Program-made: the position numbers and the translations under genes
Shown: one piece after another, positions 63,832 to 64,000 of the stretch
Position numbering within the stretch: position 1 is the first letter of the stretch
Layout: every line of letters starts with the position of its first letter
Origin: Mesaphorura yosii
Taxonomy: Eukaryota; Arthropoda; Collembola; Poduromorpha; Tullbergiidae
NCBI GenBank assembly: GCA_009869945.1
Contig: WIXG01000111.1
Location: forward strand, 149,192 to 213,191
Direction: 5' to 3'
DNA: 64,000 bases
The notes under the pieces: generated by a model
The model's input: only the letters and a program-made list of their open reading frames with translations
What the model was told of the DNA's origin: nothing
Database searches by the model: none

Positions 63832-64000
63832 TTATTTACGCAATAAGTTCCCATATATGTCGAAGACATTTGGTCCGTGCGTATTGGGATGAGGTGCAGG
63901 TTCGTACTCAATCCCATTTTCGCCATATCCAGCGAACACGGCCATGTCATTCTCACATCGAGGAACCGAATTGGTACCCAACGTACTCCAGTCATCCATC
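63832..64000 (-). CDS. 3' end of a gene continuing beyond the window
   Basis: The last 55 codons of a minus-strand gene, with TAA at 63832-63834. The peptide is protein-like: begins MDDWSTLGTNSVPRCEND, then MAVFAGYGENGIEYEPAPH, and ends FDIYGNLLRK. The Gly/Tyr/Asn/Pro composition and the lack of stops in this frame to the window edge support a real exon. No family was recognised. The Met at 63999 may be internal. The tandem repeat lies immediately in its 3' UTR. Confidence 0.6.
   Translation of the reverse strand, partial: MDDWSTLGTNSVPRCENDMAVFAGYGENGIEYEPAPHPNTHGPNVFDIYGNLLRK

Noticed and set aside
63471..63995. Overlapping minus-strand frames with repeated Cys/Trp peptides (GWWW, NNNKIK)
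   Set aside because: They are translations of the tandem DNA repeat and show frame-independent repetition; the real coding end on this strand stops at 63832 in another frame.

Overview
The window is arthropod-like nuclear DNA. Genes are split by many short GT-AG introns (mostly 60-150 bp), strands are mixed, polyadenylation signals are AATAAA, and conserved animal proteins are recognisable exon by exon: DENR, HTATIP2, GLOD5, TPX2, UQCR10, a C19orf47-type SAM protein, alpha-actinin, adenylosuccinate synthetase, KLHL20/diablo and an extracellular Cu/Zn SOD. The alpha-actinin first exon and the diablo-type KLHL20 point to an arthropod. The short introns would suit a branchiopod crustacean, but the species is an inference. 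Exon models were built by hand from splice sites and conserved protein frames. For every multi-exon model reported with an exon list, the summed coding length is a multiple of three.

Layout: 1-7.5 kb has no gene I can support. From 7.5 to 15.2 kb lie DENR (+), an HTATIP2 paralogue (+), GLOD5 (-) and two related secreted cysteine-rich proteins (+,+). From 17 to 30 kb lie a coiled-coil protein (-), a 95-residue Ser/Pro protein whose first coding exon is only the start codon (+), a protein whose N terminus copies the histone H3 tail (-) placed head-to-head with the spindle factor TPX2 (+), tiny UQCR10 (-), a second, intron-poor HTATIP2 paralogue (+) and the SAM protein (-). Alpha-actinin (+) fills 31-48 kb. 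It has a 9-kb first intron, a pair of mutually exclusive CH2 exons, a possible 27-nt microexon, and a nested minus-strand gene or element with a GIY-YIG-like tail. ADSS (-), KLHL20 (-), a 2OG-Fe(II) dioxygenase (+) and secreted SOD (+) follow. The last 700 bp hold a perfect 101-bp inverted repeat, a three-unit tandem repeat and the 3' end of another gene (-).

Most genes are unrelated housekeeping or muscle genes. Functional links are plausible for the shared TPX2/H3-tail-protein promoter (mitosis and chromatin), for the E-box plus MEF2-type/TATA site 640 bp before the alpha-actinin start (muscle), and for the tandem secreted-protein pair. The most novel item is the H3-tail mimic at 22056-23096. 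Next are the end-of-window inverted repeat, the secreted cysteine-rich pair, the alternative alpha-actinin exons and the nested GIY-YIG relic.
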